The translations under genes and the position numbers were made by a program. Positions 1 to 8,268 of a DNA stretch of 13,480 bases are shown here, piece after piece. The notes beneath the pieces were generated by a model. That model searched no databases. It worked only from the letters and a program-made list of their open reading frames with translations, and was not told the origin of the DNA. The DNA comes from an uncultured Desulfarculaceae bacterium (lineage in GTDB: Bacteria > Desulfobacterota > Desulfarculia > Desulfarculales > Desulfarculaceae): the NCBI GenBank assembly GCA_937908275.1, contig CALERA010000075.1, positions 1 to 13,480 of the forward strand, in the 5' to 3' direction. Positions within the stretch are counted from its first letter, which is position 1; each line of letters starts with the position of its first letter.

Positions 1-2
1 TG

Positions 3-872
3 GCCTCCCGGGGCAGCGACGACCAGGGCCGGGTGCTGATGACCGGCTACTACGAGCCGGTGCTGCCCGGCCGCCGCCAGGCCCGGCCGCCCTTTGTCCA
101 TCCCCTCTATGGCCTGCCCGACGACCTGATCAACTACAGCCTGCGCGAACTGTGCGAGGAGCACGTCGACCGCCTGAAGATGGATTGCAGCCAACTGCCC
201 AGCACCCGGCTGGTGGGGCGCACCGAAAAGCACCGCCTGGAGAAGTACTACGACCGGGCCGCCATCGACTACCAGGAGGTCCTGCGCGACAAGGCCGAGG
301 TCCTGGCCTACGTGGACAACCTGGTGGAGCAGTTCTTCCTGCACATCCAGGGCTCGGGCCTGGTGGTGTTCCCCGATGGCCAGCGGGTGCGCCTGGGCTA
401 CCTGGCCAGCAACGGCCGGCCTTATCGCGCCATTGGCAAGGAGCTGATCCGGCGCGGACTCCTGACCCGGGACCAGATGTCCATGCAGCGCATCAAGCAG
501 ATCCTGGACGCCCATCCCCAACTGCGCCAGGAAGTCCTGGCCGAGAACCCGTCCTACGTCTTTTTCCGTGAGCTGCCGGCCGAGGGCGGACCGCCGGGGG
601 CCCTGGGGGTGCCGGTCACCGCCGGGCGCTCCATCGCGGTGGACCGCGCCCTCTTCCCCGACGCCGGGGCGGCCTTCATCGTGGGCACCCGGCCCGCGCC
701 CGGGGGCCAGGCGGTGGACTTCTCGCGCTTCGTGCTGGCCCAGGACACTGGCGGGGCCATCAAGGGACCGGGGCGGCTGGATCTGTTCTTTGGCAGCGGG
801 GACCAGGCCGGGGAGCTGGCCGGGCGCATGAAGCACGAGGGACGGCTTTACTTCCTGGTGCCCCGGCGCTGA
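3..872 (+). CDS. mltA: MltA-type membrane-bound lytic murein transglycosylase (3' part, 5' end outside window)
   Basis: The frame is open from the first bases and the start codon lies before the window, so about 289 C-terminal residues are visible. Family knowledge: MltA cleaves the MurNAc-GlcNAc bond of peptidoglycan, leaving 1,6-anhydro-MurNAc ends, and is usually an outer-membrane lipoprotein. Sequence support: the GYYEP motif at bases 45-59 marks the start of the MltA barrel domain. The C-terminal 3D-like domain carries QDTGGAIKG followed by GRLDLFFGSG; the Asp codon at 744-746 aligns with the catalytic Asp of the family (Asp308 in E. coli MltA). The protein ends shortly after an AGRM...GRLYFLVPRR tail, a normal MltA ending. 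The missing part would be the lipoprotein signal and roughly the first 80-100 residues. The macro-domain gene follows 32 bp downstream on the same strand, so the two may be co-transcribed. Confidence 0.93.
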   Translation, partial: ASRGSDDQGRVLMTGYYEPVLPGRRQARPPFVHPLYGLPDDLINYSLRELCEEHVDRLKMDCSQLPSTRLVGRTEKHRLEKYYDRAAIDYQEVLRDKAEVLAYVDNLVEQFFLHIQGSGLVVFPDGQRVRLGYLASNGRPYRAIGKELIRRGLLTRDQMSMQRIKQILDAHPQLRQEVLAENPSYVFFRELPAEGGPPGALGVPVTAGRSIAVDRALFPDAGAAFIVGTRPAPGGQAVDFSRFVLAQDTGGAIKGPGRLDLFFGSGDQAGELAGRMKHEGRLYFLVPRR

Positions 873-904
873 ACCGGGGCGCACGGGGCGGGGGAGGGCC
901 AGGC

Positions 905-1438
905 ATGGATGAGAAGCTGATCGGACGGACCCGGTTGGTGCTGATGCAGGGCGACATCACCAAACAGGAAGTGGACGCCATTGTCAACGCGGCCAACAGC
1001 CGCCTGGCCGGGGGCGGGGGAGTGGATGGGGCCATCCACGCCGCCGGCGGGCCGGAGATCATGGCCGCGTGCCGCCAACTGGGCGGCTGCCCCACCGGTC
1101 AGGCGGTGATCACCACCGGCGGGCGGCTGCCGGCCAAGAAGGTCATCCACACCGTGGGACCCATCTACCGGGGCCGGCCCGAGGACGCCCTCCTACTGGC
1201 CAGAGCCTATCGCTCCTCGATAGACCTTGCCGTCCGCCACGGGATGCGCCGGATAGCTTTCCCCAGTCTCTCCACCGGGGCCTACGGCTACCCCCTGGCC
1301 GAGGCCGCGACCGTGGCCCTCCAGACGATCCAGGCCGCCATTCTGGCCCACGGCGACGCCCTGGACGAGGTGCGCTTCGTGCTTTTCGGCCACGAAGCCC
1401 ACGAAGCCTTCCGGGAGGCTCTGGCGAAGCTGGCGTGA
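905..1438 (+). CDS. Macro-domain protein, YmdB/MacroD-like O-acetyl-ADP-ribose deacetylase
   Basis: This 177-residue protein consists of a single macro domain, about the size of E. coli YmdB. Visible motifs are GDIT (16-19), NAAN (28-31), the ADP-ribose-binding loop GGGGVDGAIH (36-45, with Asp41 at the catalytic position of the MacroD class) and STGAYGYP (123-130), the second phosphate-binding loop. Family knowledge: such proteins hydrolyse O-acetyl-ADP-ribose and can remove ADP-ribose from acidic residues, in the cytoplasm. The ATG at 905 is preceded by a purine-rich GGGGGAGG (890-897). It lies 32 bp after mltA on the same strand. No DarT-like toxin is adjacent, so a DarG-type antitoxin role is not supported. 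The last 246 bp overlap, in antisense, the reading frame of the converging TPR lipoprotein gene; the stop of that gene is the antisense of a rare CTA Leu codon in this one. Confidence 0.93.
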   Translation: MDEKLIGRTRLVLMQGDITKQEVDAIVNAANSRLAGGGGVDGAIHAAGGPEIMAACRQLGGCPTGQAVITTGGRLPAKKVIHTVGPIYRGRPEDALLLARAYRSSIDLAVRHGMRRIAFPSLSTGAYGYPLAEAATVALQTIQAAILAHGDALDEVRFVLFGHEAHEAFREALAKLA

Positions 1439-2767
1439 ACGGTCGCGGTAGGCCGGGCTGGCGGGCCGGCGCTCATCCACCGCCAGGCGCGCGGCCAACT
1501 GCAGGCCGCCCTGGGCGGCGACATCCCCTCGCGCGACATCCCGCACCGGACGCCGCTTGAAGGCCAGGGCCACCGGCTTGACCGCCGGGGCCAGGGCGGC
1601 CGGCTCGGGATTGAAGGAGACCGGGCCGGGCGCGACCGCCGGGGCGGGCGGAGCGGGCATCTCCGCCGCCGGGGCCAAACCAGGCGAGTCCGCCGAGTCC
1701 GGCGGCGCGGCCAAAGGCGGCAGGGGGCGCTCGGCAAAGGCCCCCCGGCGCTCCAGCACCGGCCAGTCGCTCCGGGAGGAGGTCGGCTCGGCGGTCGGGG
1801 TGGGGAAGGCCTGCTCCGGGGGCCGGCCCAGGCGCTCCTCGACCTGCTCCAGATGGCGATCGGCCAGGGGATAGAAGCGGGGCAGGGACTCCACCGCCTG
1901 GCGGAACTGCTGCGCCGCCTGGTCGTATTGCCCCCGCCAGCTCAGCACCACCCCCAGGTTGTTGTGGGCCCCGGCCTGGCCCTCGGCCGCGGCAAAGGCG
2001 CGCAGGGCCTCGCGGTCCCGGCCCTGCTTGGCCAGCACCAGGCCCAGGTTGTTGGCCGCCAGGGCGTAGTCCGGGGCCAGGCGCAGGGCCTGGCGCAACT
2101 GGACCTCGGCCTGGGGCCAGTCCTTGCGCAAGATGTGGGACAGGGCCAGGTTGTTGTAGATCGCCGGCAGGTCCGGCCGGGCCTGGAGGGCGGCCCGGAA
2201 GCAGGGCAGGGCCTGGTCGGGCCGGCCCTGGCGGTTGTGGACGATGCCCAGGGCGTTCTGGGCTCGCCACAGCCCGGGGTCCAGGGTCACGGCCTGGGTC
2301 AGGTCGGCCCGGGCCTGGTCCAGTTGGCCCTGGCCGAAGCGGGCCAGGCCCAGCCCCTGCCAGAGGCTGGCCTCCCGGGGGCTGGTCTTGATCAACTCGG
2401 CGAAGACCGCCTCGGCCGGGGCGAACATCCCGGCCTTGAGGCTGGCCTCGCCCACCTTGGCCCGCAGGCGGGGCTTGTCCGCCTCCTCGGCCAGGGTCAG
2501 GGCCCGGCCGTATTGGTACAGGGCGGCCGACCACTGCCCCTGCCGGGCCAGGCCGTCGGCGTGGGCCTCCACCCGGGCCGGGTCGGTGATCAGGTGGCCC
2601 TCGGCCGGCTTGGTGCGCGCGGCCTGCAGGGCCAGGAGCTCCTCGGCCTCGTGGGGTTTCAGAGCCCGCAGCCCGGCCGCGGTCTGGGTGGTGGAGCATC
2701 CGGACAGACCCAGGCAGAGGGCCGCCAGTCCCAGGCAGGTCAAGAGACGCTTGCTGGCGCGGTTCAT
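1193..2767 (-). CDS. tadD: TadD-like TPR lipoprotein with Pro/Ala-rich C-terminal extension and antisense tail
   Basis: Last gene of the Tad operon, 524 residues as read. The N-terminus is a lipoprotein signal (basic MNRASKR, hydrophobic stretch, lipobox LSGC with Cys24). Residues ~66-310 are TPR repeats, e.g. around 134-165 (LWQGLGLARFGQGQLDQA), 168-199, 202-233 and 236-262. Family knowledge: TadD is a TPR lipoprotein needed for Tad pilus biogenesis and probably helps outer-membrane assembly. Residues ~315-400 are a Pro/Ala-rich linker, so the protein is much longer than a usual TadD (about 250-300 residues). GC3 stays high in this frame down to about base 1439, supporting real coding that far. 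From residue 444 (base 1438) onward the frame is exactly antisense to the macro-domain gene, so the last 81 residues may not be meaningful. The ATG at 2767 has a GAGGAAGG Shine-Dalgarno (2782-2775) overlapping the tadC stop. Confidence 0.8.
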   Translation of the reverse strand: MNRASKRLLTCLGLAALCLGLSGCSTTQTAAGLRALKPHEAEELLALQAARTKPAEGHLITDPARVEAHADGLARQGQWSAALYQYGRALTLAEEADKPRLRAKVGEASLKAGMFAPAEAVFAELIKTSPREASLWQGLGLARFGQGQLDQARADLTQAVTLDPGLWRAQNALGIVHNRQGRPDQALPCFRAALQARPDLPAIYNNLALSHILRKDWPQAEVQLRQALRLAPDYALAANNLGLVLAKQGRDREALRAFAAAEGQAGAHNNLGVVLSWRGQYDQAAQQFRQAVESLPRFYPLADRHLEQVEERLGRPPEQAFPTPTAEPTSSRSDWPVLERRGAFAERPLPPLAAPPDSADSPGLAPAAEMPAPPAPAVAPGPVSFNPEPAALAPAVKPVALAFKRRPVRDVARGDVAAQGGLQLAARLAVDERRPASPAYRDRSRQLRQSLPEGFVGFVAEKHEAHLVQGVAVGQNGGLDRLEGHGRGLGQGVAVGPGGETGESYPAHPVADGKVYRGAIGSGQ

Positions 2768-2780
2768 GGCGCGACCTTCC

Positions 2781-3725
2781 TCATTTGATGATGCTTTCGC
2801 TCACCCGGATCAGGGCCGGCCCGGCCATCACCGCCATGATGGCCGGGAAGATCATGAACAACACCGGGAAAAGCAGTTTGAGCGGAATCTTGGCCGCCAG
2901 CTCCTCCATGCGTTGGCGGCGCTTGGTGCGCACCGAATCGGAGTGCACCCTCAGGCTGCGGCCCACGCTGACCCCGAAGCGGTCGGCCTGGATCAGCATG
3001 GCCACCAGGCTGCTGACTTCGTCCACCCCGCAGCGGCCGGCCAGGTTGCGCAGGGCCTGGGCGCGATGGATGCCGGCCTTCAGCTCCAGGGAGACGTGGT
3101 TGAGCTCGCCGGCCAGGATCGGGGCGCTGAGGCGCACCTCCCGGGCCACCCGTTTGATGGCCGCGTCCAGGCCCAGGCCGGCCTCCACCGAGATCACCAT
3201 CAGGTCCAGCACGTCCGGCAGCTCCCGTCCGATGCGGTCGCGCCGGAAGCGGCCCTGGTAGCTGAGCACGATGCCCGGCAGCAGGTAACCCAGCACCGCC
3301 ACCCCGGCCAGGACCAGGGGCAGCAGGTTCAGGCGCACCATGCCCGGCAGGGGGGAGAGCAGGGCCAGGCCCGGCAGGACCAGGGCGGCCAGCACCCGGG
3401 CCCCCAGGAAGATGGTCATGGCCGCCGGGGAGCGGTGGCCGGCCTGGGTCAGCTCCCGGCGCAGGCCGGATTCCTGCCACTCCTGGGTGGGCCGGGCCGG
3501 GGAGGCCAGGCGGCCCAGCAGGCGCAGCAGGCCCGCGCGCAGGCGGGGCAGCAGACCGCGCCTGGTCTGGGCCTGCCCCGGCATCAGCTCCTTGATCCGG
3601 CGGGCGGCGGGATCGCCGCGCAGGACCAGGGTCAGCCAGGCGGCCAGGCTGAGCGCGGCCAGGCCGGCCAGCAGGCCCAGGGCCCAGGGGACCAGGGAGG
3701 GATTGGCGGCGGCGAGACCCGGCAT
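2781..3725 (-). CDS. tadC: Tad pilus inner-membrane platform protein TadC
   Basis: This 314-residue protein has a type II secretion system F (T2SSF/GspF) domain at about 169-295. It begins with the family hallmark LPDVLDLMVISVEAGLGLDAA (169-189). Hydrophobic segments lie at about 11-34, 103-124, 132-154 and 283-306, giving the usual pattern of membrane anchors around a cytoplasmic helical domain. Family knowledge: TadC pairs with TadB to form the inner-membrane platform on which the TadA ATPase acts to add or remove Flp subunits. The ATG at 3725 lies 4 bp after the tadB stop, with GAGGG inside the end of tadB as ribosome binding site. The assignment as TadC rather than TadB rests on order (second of two T2SSF genes) and on this domain signature. 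Confidence 0.93.
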   Translation of the reverse strand: MPGLAAANPSLVPWALGLLAGLAALSLAAWLTLVLRGDPAARRIKELMPGQAQTRRGLLPRLRAGLLRLLGRLASPARPTQEWQESGLRRELTQAGHRSPAAMTIFLGARVLAALVLPGLALLSPLPGMVRLNLLPLVLAGVAVLGYLLPGIVLSYQGRFRRDRIGRELPDVLDLMVISVEAGLGLDAAIKRVAREVRLSAPILAGELNHVSLELKAGIHRAQALRNLAGRCGVDEVSSLVAMLIQADRFGVSVGRSLRVHSDSVRTKRRQRMEELAAKIPLKLLFPVLFMIFPAIMAVMAGPALIRVSESIIK

Positions 3726-3729
3726 GGCC

Positions 3730-4695
3730 CTACACCCTCACCCGCACCAGGCGGCGGATGACCAGCATCCCCAGCACCTGGAAGGACCCGCCGATCATGA
3801 GCATCATCTGGCCCACGGGATGGTCGAACAACAGCGACACGTAACCCGGGCTGATCAGCATCAGGATGCCCAACAGGGCCGGGGCCATCAGGGAAAGGAT
3901 GTTGCCCGAGAGCCGGCCCTCGGCCGACAGGGCCTTGACCTGGCGCATCAGGCGGAAGCGCTCGCGGATGATGTGGCCGATGTTGTCCAGGATCTCGGCC
4001 AGGTTGCCGCCGGTCTCGCGCTGGAGCATCACCGCGGTGGCGAAGAACTTCACGTCCTGGAGCCCCACCCGGTTCACCAGGTCGCCCAGGGCGTGGTCCA
4101 GGTCCTTGCCAAAGGAATAGTCCTCGAAGGTCTTGGCGAACTCCCCGGCCACCGGGTCCTCGCTCTCCTGGGCCACCATCTGCATGGCCGAGGCAAAGGC
4201 GTGGCCGGCGCGCAGGGCCCGGGCCATCAGCTCCACCGCCTCGGGGAACTGCTCGTCAAAGACCGCCAGGCGCTTTTTGGCCAGCATCCGCAGCCAGATC
4301 ACCGGGGCGGCCGCGCCCAGGCCGGCCACTCCGGCGGCCAGGGGCAGGGAGCCCCGCCAGGCCCCCAGGCAGACCCCCAGGAAGCACAGGGTGCCGGACA
4401 TCAGGACCAGGGTGCCCAGGTTGCAGGGGTTGCCGGCCCGGTGCAGCAGCAGCTCCACGTCGCTCTGGCGGGGCAGCCGGCTCAGGAGCTGGTGCAGCAG
4501 GGGAATGGTGGAGAGCGAGCGGTCACGCCAGAGGGAGCGGGTCACCGCCTCGCCCTCCGGCAGGCCCAGGGCGGACAGGCGGCGGCCCTCGGCCGCCAAG
4601 ACCGCCATCCGGCGACGGAAGGCCAGCCCCACCAGGGCCGCGCCCAGGGTGGACAGGCAGAGGAAGATCAGGATGCTCAGGCCCCAGACCGTCAC
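3730..4695 (-). CDS. tadB: Tad pilus inner-membrane platform protein TadB (GTG start)
   Basis: This 321-residue protein has an N-terminal membrane helix (about 4-26), two further hydrophobic stretches (93-112 and 116-136) and a T2SSF domain at about 145-285. The domain includes [18 protein letters not shown] (150-167) and [16 protein letters not shown] (225-240), signatures of TadB. A hydrophobic C-terminus follows. Family knowledge: it forms the platform with TadC. The frame is open further upstream to an ATG at 4770, but that would lie inside tadA and add a basic, low-complexity stretch. I chose the GTG at 4695, which overlaps the tadA stop as GTGA, because a strong GGGGGAGG sits 6 nt upstream and because translation from it opens directly on the membrane helix. 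Confidence 0.93.
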   Translation of the reverse strand: MTVWGLSILIFLCLSTLGAALVGLAFRRRMAVLAAEGRRLSALGLPEGEAVTRSLWRDRSLSTIPLLHQLLSRLPRQSDVELLLHRAGNPCNLGTLVLMSGTLCFLGVCLGAWRGSLPLAAGVAGLGAAAPVIWLRMLAKKRLAVFDEQFPEAVELMARALRAGHAFASAMQMVAQESEDPVAGEFAKTFEDYSFGKDLDHALGDLVNRVGLQDVKFFATAVMLQRETGGNLAEILDNIGHIIRERFRLMRQVKALSAEGRLSGNILSLMAPALLGILMLISPGYVSLLFDHPVGQMMLMIGGSFQVLGMLVIRRLVRVRV

Positions 4696-6047
4696 AGGGC
4701 GCCTCCCCCGGGATCGTGGAACATCTCCGCGTCCAGCTCGATGCCGTGGGCGCGGATGCGCTCGGCGCAACGGGGCCGGATGCCGGTGGGTCCGAAGCGG
4801 CCGATGACCCGGCCCCGGTCGTCCACCCCCTGCTGGGCGTAGCGGAAGATCTCCTGCATGCTCACGGTGTCGCCCTCGATGCCGGTCAGCTCCGAGAGGC
4901 TGATCAGGCGGCGGGAGCCATCGGAGAGCCGGGCCAACTGGATGACGATGTCCACCGCGCTGGCCACCTGCTGGCGGATGGCCTTGTCCGGTATCTCCAG
5001 GCCGGCCATGGACATCATGGTCTCCAGGCGGGAGAGGGCGTCGCGGGGGCTGTTGGCGTGGACCGTGGTCAGGCTGCCGTCGTGGCCGGTGTTCATGGCC
5101 TGCATCATGTCCAGGGCCTCGCCGCCGCGCACCTCGCCCACCACGATGCGGTCGGGCCGCATGCGCAGGGCGTTGCGCACCAGGTCGCGCAGGGTCACCT
5201 CGCCGTGGCCCTCGATGTTGGCCGGCCGGGTCTCCAGGCGCACCACGTGCTCCTGTTGCAGTTGCAGCTCGGCCGAATCCTCGATGGTCACGATGCGCTC
5301 GTGGGTGGGGATGAAGCCGCTCATGACGTTGAGGAAGGTGGTCTTGCCGGTGCCGGTGCCGCCGCTGATGATGACGTTGAGCCGGCTTTTGACGATGGCC
5401 TCCATCAGCCGGGCCGCGCCCGGGGTGATGGTGCCGATGCGCACCAGGTCGTCCACCTTCAGGGGGTCCACCGCGAACTTGCGGATGGACAGCGAGGGGC
5501 CGTCCAGGGTCAGGGGCGGGATGATGGCGTTGACCCGGCTGCCGTCGGCCAGGCGGGCGTCCACCATGGGCGAGGACTCGTCCACCCGGCGGCCCACGGC
5601 GGTGGCGATCTTGTCGATGATCTTCAGCAGGTGCTGATCGTCGCGGAAGCGCACGTTGACCCGCACCAGGCGGCCGGAGCGCTCCACGTAGACCTTGTGC
5701 GGTCCGTTGACCAGGATGTCGCTGATGGTGGGATCGGAGAGCAGGGGCTCCAGGGGGCCCAGGCCCAGGACCTCGTTCTTGATCTCGCGGACCAGGGCCT
5801 CGCGCTCGGGCTGGGACAGGGGATCGGGCTGGCCGTCCACGATCTGGCGCACGGCCTGGGTCAGGTCCCGCTCGGCCTGCTGGCCCGGCGCGGCGCTGAG
5901 CAGGGAGAGGTCCAGGCGGTCTATGACCTGATAGTGGACCCGGGCCTTGAGGTCCTGGTAGGCCCGCTCCCGCTCGTCGTCGGCCACGGTCTCCGGCCCC
6001 ACCACGGTCAGGCCGTTCTTGCCGGCCAGGCGCTCGCGCAGGCTCAT
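4692..6047 (-). CDS. tadA: Tad pilus secretion ATPase TadA/CpaF
   Basis: This 451-residue GspE/VirB11-superfamily ATPase powers Flp pilus assembly from the cytoplasmic face. It contains the CpaF-type N-terminal region ([21 protein letters not shown], 94-114), then Walker [10 protein letters not shown] (229-237), the Asp box around TIEDSAEL (254-261), Walker [12 protein letters not shown] (300-310) and the His box [12 protein letters not shown] (321-332). All catalytic elements are intact and the length is typical for CpaF. The ATG at 6047 overlaps the tadZ stop as ATGA, with GAGG just upstream. A longer open frame to 6239 only reads antisense-like low-complexity sequence inside tadZ and is rejected. 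The stop at 4692 overlaps the GTG of tadB, so tadZ, tadA and tadB are translationally coupled. Confidence 0.96.
   Translation of the reverse strand: MSLRERLAGKNGLTVVGPETVADDERERAYQDLKARVHYQVIDRLDLSLLSAAPGQQAERDLTQAVRQIVDGQPDPLSQPEREALVREIKNEVLGLGPLEPLLSDPTISDILVNGPHKVYVERSGRLVRVNVRFRDDQHLLKIIDKIATAVGRRVDESSPMVDARLADGSRVNAIIPPLTLDGPSLSIRKFAVDPLKVDDLVRIGTITPGAARLMEAIVKSRLNVIISGGTGTGKTTFLNVMSGFIPTHERIVTIEDSAELQLQQEHVVRLETRPANIEGHGEVTLRDLVRNALRMRPDRIVVGEVRGGEALDMMQAMNTGHDGSLTTVHANSPRDALSRLETMMSMAGLEIPDKAIRQQVASAVDIVIQLARLSDGSRRLISLSELTGIEGDTVSMQEIFRYAQQGVDDRGRVIGRFGPTGIRPRCAERIRAHGIELDAEMFHDPGGGAL
4702..4709 (-). promoter_or_regulatory. Ribosome binding site that decides the tadB GTG start
   Basis: On the - strand this reads GGGGGAGG, 6 nt before the GTG at 4695 and inside the last codons of tadA. 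It is the main reason for preferring the GTG over the ATG at 4770. Confidence 0.7.
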
Positions 6048-7183
6048 GCGCGCGCCTCGTGACCGTTGCCCAGGTGCTTGGCCAGGGCCGCGACGGCCTT
6101 GGTCCACTTGGAGCGCGGCCAGTCCTGGACCACCGGGCGGCCGGCGTTGCCCGCCTCCATCACCGCCTGGCTGTCGTTGGGCAGATAGGCCAGCACCTGG
6201 CGGCCCACCACCCGCTCGATCTCGGTCCGGGCCACGCAACCCTTGGCCCCGTCGCGGTTGACCACCAGGGCCAGCTTGGTCGCCGGCACCCCCAGGCGGT
6301 CGAACAGGTGTTGCAGGCGGCGGGCGCTCTTCAGTCCCACCACGCTGGGCTCCACCACCATCACCGCCAGGTCCACCCGGTCCAGGGCGGCCAGGGTCAA
6401 CTCGTCCAGGCGGCTGCCCAGGTCCAGGAGCACCACCTGGTGGCTGTCCAGGAGATGGTCCAGGGCCCGGCCCAGGTGCTCGGGGCCGACGCCCTCGGCC
6501 TCCACCGGATCGGCCGGCGCGGCCAGCAGGCGCAGGCCCGGGGCGATTTCGCCCAGCAGGCTGTCCATCAGCACCGCGTCCAGGCGGTCGAACTCCCCGG
6601 CCACGTCGGACAGGTCGCGGGAGGGCTCCTGGTCCAGCAGGGTGGCCAGGTCGCCGCCGCCCAGGTCCAGGTCGGCCAGGGCCACCCGCAGGCCCTGGGC
6701 CTGGCTCAGACGCCAGGCCAGGTTCACCGCCAGGTGGCTGACGCCCACCCCGCCCTTGACCCCCAGCACCGCGATCAGCTTGCCCGCCGGCTGGCCGCCG
6801 GCCTGGCTCTGGCGGGCCAGGCGCAGCACCGCGTCGTTGAAGGCCTGGGTCGCGGCCGGCTCCACCAGGTATTCGCGCACCCCCAGGCGCATGGCCTTCA
6901 GGATGTCGTCGGGCTCCTTGCTGGGCGACCAGGCCACCACCGCCCCCCGGGGCACCGAGCGGCGCAGGCGCTCCAGCAGGTCGGTGAGGCCGGCCAGCTC
7001 GGAGGTGTACTCCACCAGCAGGATCTCGGGCTGCAACTGCATCGCCTTGCGCTCGAAGACCTCCACCGCGGTCTCCAGCCCGGCCAGGCGGGCCAGGGGA
7101 GCGGCGGCCACCAGCTCGCGCAGGCGCTCGCCGCCGTGGCGGGAATGATGCAGGGCCAGGACCTGGGAGCCGGCTTGGGTCAA
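6044..7183 (-). CDS. tadZ: TadZ/CpaE-like ParA/MinD-family protein with pseudo-receiver domain (TTG start)
   Basis: This 379-residue two-domain protein has a CheY-like fold at about 1-125 and a MinD/ParA-type P-loop domain from about 134 to the end. In the receiver-like part the phospho-acceptor position appears to be Glu58 (ILLVEYT) and the usual Lys-Pro is Glu-Pro (YLVEP, 105-109), so it is probably not phosphorylated. The deviant Walker A reads [10 protein letters not shown] (141-150): the MinD signature Lys143 is kept but the P-loop Lys is Val148, as is common in TadZ/Cpa[12 protein letters not shown] follows (170-180). Family knowledge: TadZ/CpaE localises the Tad machine, often at a pole. 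The best start is the TTG at 7183, two bases after the tadG stop, with GGGAG upstream; the next in-frame ATG is at residue 48 and would cut into the receiver-like fold. Confidence 0.9.
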   Translation of the reverse strand: MTQAGSQVLALHHSRHGGERLRELVAAAPLARLAGLETAVEVFERKAMQLQPEILLVEYTSELAGLTDLLERLRRSVPRGAVVAWSPSKEPDDILKAMRLGVREYLVEPAATQAFNDAVLRLARQSQAGGQPAGKLIAVLGVKGGVGVSHLAVNLAWRLSQAQGLRVALADLDLGGGDLATLLDQEPSRDLSDVAGEFDRLDAVLMDSLLGEIAPGLRLLAAPADPVEAEGVGPEHLGRALDHLLDSHQVVLLDLGSRLDELTLAALDRVDLAVMVVEPSVVGLKSARRLQHLFDRLGVPATKLALVVNRDGAKGCVARTEIERVVGRQVLAYLPNDSQAVMEAGNAGRPVVQDWPRSKWTKAVAALAKHLGNGHEARA

Positions 7184-7185
7184 GG

Positions 7186-8268
7186 TTATTCTCCCGGGAT
7201 CACCAGGCGCGAGAAGGTGGCCCGCGCCCCGAAGTTCACTTCACCGGTGGCGGACTTGGGCACCACGGAGTCGCAGAGCAGGAAGCCGGTGACGTCCTTG
7301 TAGGGCGAGGTGCGCACCTCGGTGATGACCATGTTGGCGAAGCCCACCACCTCCACCGCGCCGCTGTTGCCGCCGCTCTTGTAGACCGGCAGGGTCACGG
7401 TCCACTGGCCGCCCGACTTCTCGTGATTGAAGCGGTCGCGCAGGTGGGTGAAGATGTTGTTGCTTAAGTTGCCGTTGGTGATGTTGATCATGTCGCCCAC
7501 CTTGAGCGCGGGCGCGTCGCGGCAGCCGCAGACGAACTCGTCCACGGTGTTGCTGTTGGCCGGCCAGTCGAAGAAGGTGGTCCAGGAGCCGTTCTCGTCG
7601 TTCTCGCTGTGGAAGGTGATGGACTTGCCGCAATAGGGATCGGCGTAGGAATCGCCGCCCGTGGGCTTCAGGGCGTCCTCGTCCACCCCGATGGGGATGG
7701 TGGTGCCGCCGGTGGGAGCCGAGGCGGCGAAGCCCAGGAAGGCGGTGGAGCTGGCGGACAGGCCCACCTCGCTGACGCCCACGATGCCGGAGAAGAAGGT
7801 GCGCACCGGCTGGTTGGCCTGCTCGTCGCGCCGCACCGTCACCCGCACCGCGGTCAGGTCGCTGGGGTCATTGAGGGCGAGGCCGACCCGGCTGGGATCG
7901 AAGGCCCCGGCCCGGTTGTCGTAGTAGCCGATGGTGAAATCGTCTCCCAGGGGCTGGCGCAGGTTGAGCACCACCCCCAGGGACTTGTTGGCCTTGGAGT
8001 AGTTCTTGGCGTTGGTCAGGGCCACGTCCGGCTGGGCGATGGCCAGGTTGGTGCTGTTATAGGTGATCATGGTGTTGGCCGCGGCCAGGGCCGAGGCGTC
8101 GGCCGCGTTCTGCAATTCGCCCCGGGCGCTGTAGAGCGCGCCCAGGTCGATGGCCGCGCCGGTGAGGCCCAACAAGGCCACCAGGCTCACCGCGGTCAGC
8201 GGGGCCACCACGCCGCGCTCCTGGCGGAAAAGCCGCCGGAGCTTGTCCAGGCTAATAAACCGGATCAT
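7186..8268 (-). CDS. tadG: TadG-like Flp pilus assembly protein (Tad domain, unusual C-terminal region)
   Basis: This 360-residue protein starts with a basic segment and one membrane helix (about 19-43). [24 protein letters not shown] (41-64) is characteristic of the N-terminal 'Tad' domain of TadG-like proteins. Residues ~85-185 contain the usual extracytoplasmic beta-rich region. The C-terminal half (about 185-360) is Asn/Gly/Ser-rich and carries four Cys (213, 247, 249, 332), which could form periplasmic disulfides. I do not recognise it as a von Willebrand A domain. Family knowledge: TadG is a minor or anchoring component of the Tad system. The ATG at 8268 was preferred over a TTG two codons upstream (8274) because GGGAG is 9 nt before the ATG. 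The start region overlaps the secretin gene's 3' end by 17 bp. Confidence 0.85.
   Translation of the reverse strand: MIRFISLDKLRRLFRQERGVVAPLTAVSLVALLGLTGAAIDLGALYSARGELQNAADASALAAANTMITYNSTNLAIAQPDVALTNAKNYSKANKSLGVVLNLRQPLGDDFTIGYYDNRAGAFDPSRVGLALNDPSDLTAVRVTVRRDEQANQPVRTFFSGIVGVSEVGLSASSTAFLGFAASAPTGGTTIPIGVDEDALKPTGGDSYADPYCGKSITFHSENDENGSWTTFFDWPANSNTVDEFVCGCRDAPALKVGDMINITNGNLSNNIFTHLRDRFNHEKSGGQWTVTLPVYKSGGNSGAVEVVGFANMVITEVRTSPYKDVTGFLLCDSVVPKSATGEVNFGARATFSRLVIPGE

Noticed and set aside
905..1438. Macro-domain protein as a DarG-type antitoxin
   Set aside because: It is a stand-alone YmdB-sized protein with no DarT-like ADP-ribosyltransferase gene beside it; the neighbours are mltA and the tad operon.
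1853..5637. Long + strand open frames opposite tadD, tadC, tadB and tadA
   Set aside because: Their products are low-complexity Gly/Gln/His/Arg/Pro-rich, typical antisense shadows in GC-rich DNA, while the - strand frames carry clear family motifs.
4692..6239. Longer tadA reading with a start at 6239
   Set aside because: The extra 64 residues are Gly/Arg/Pro-rich out-of-frame reading of tadZ. The ATG at 6047 overlaps the tadZ stop and begins a typical CpaF N-terminus.
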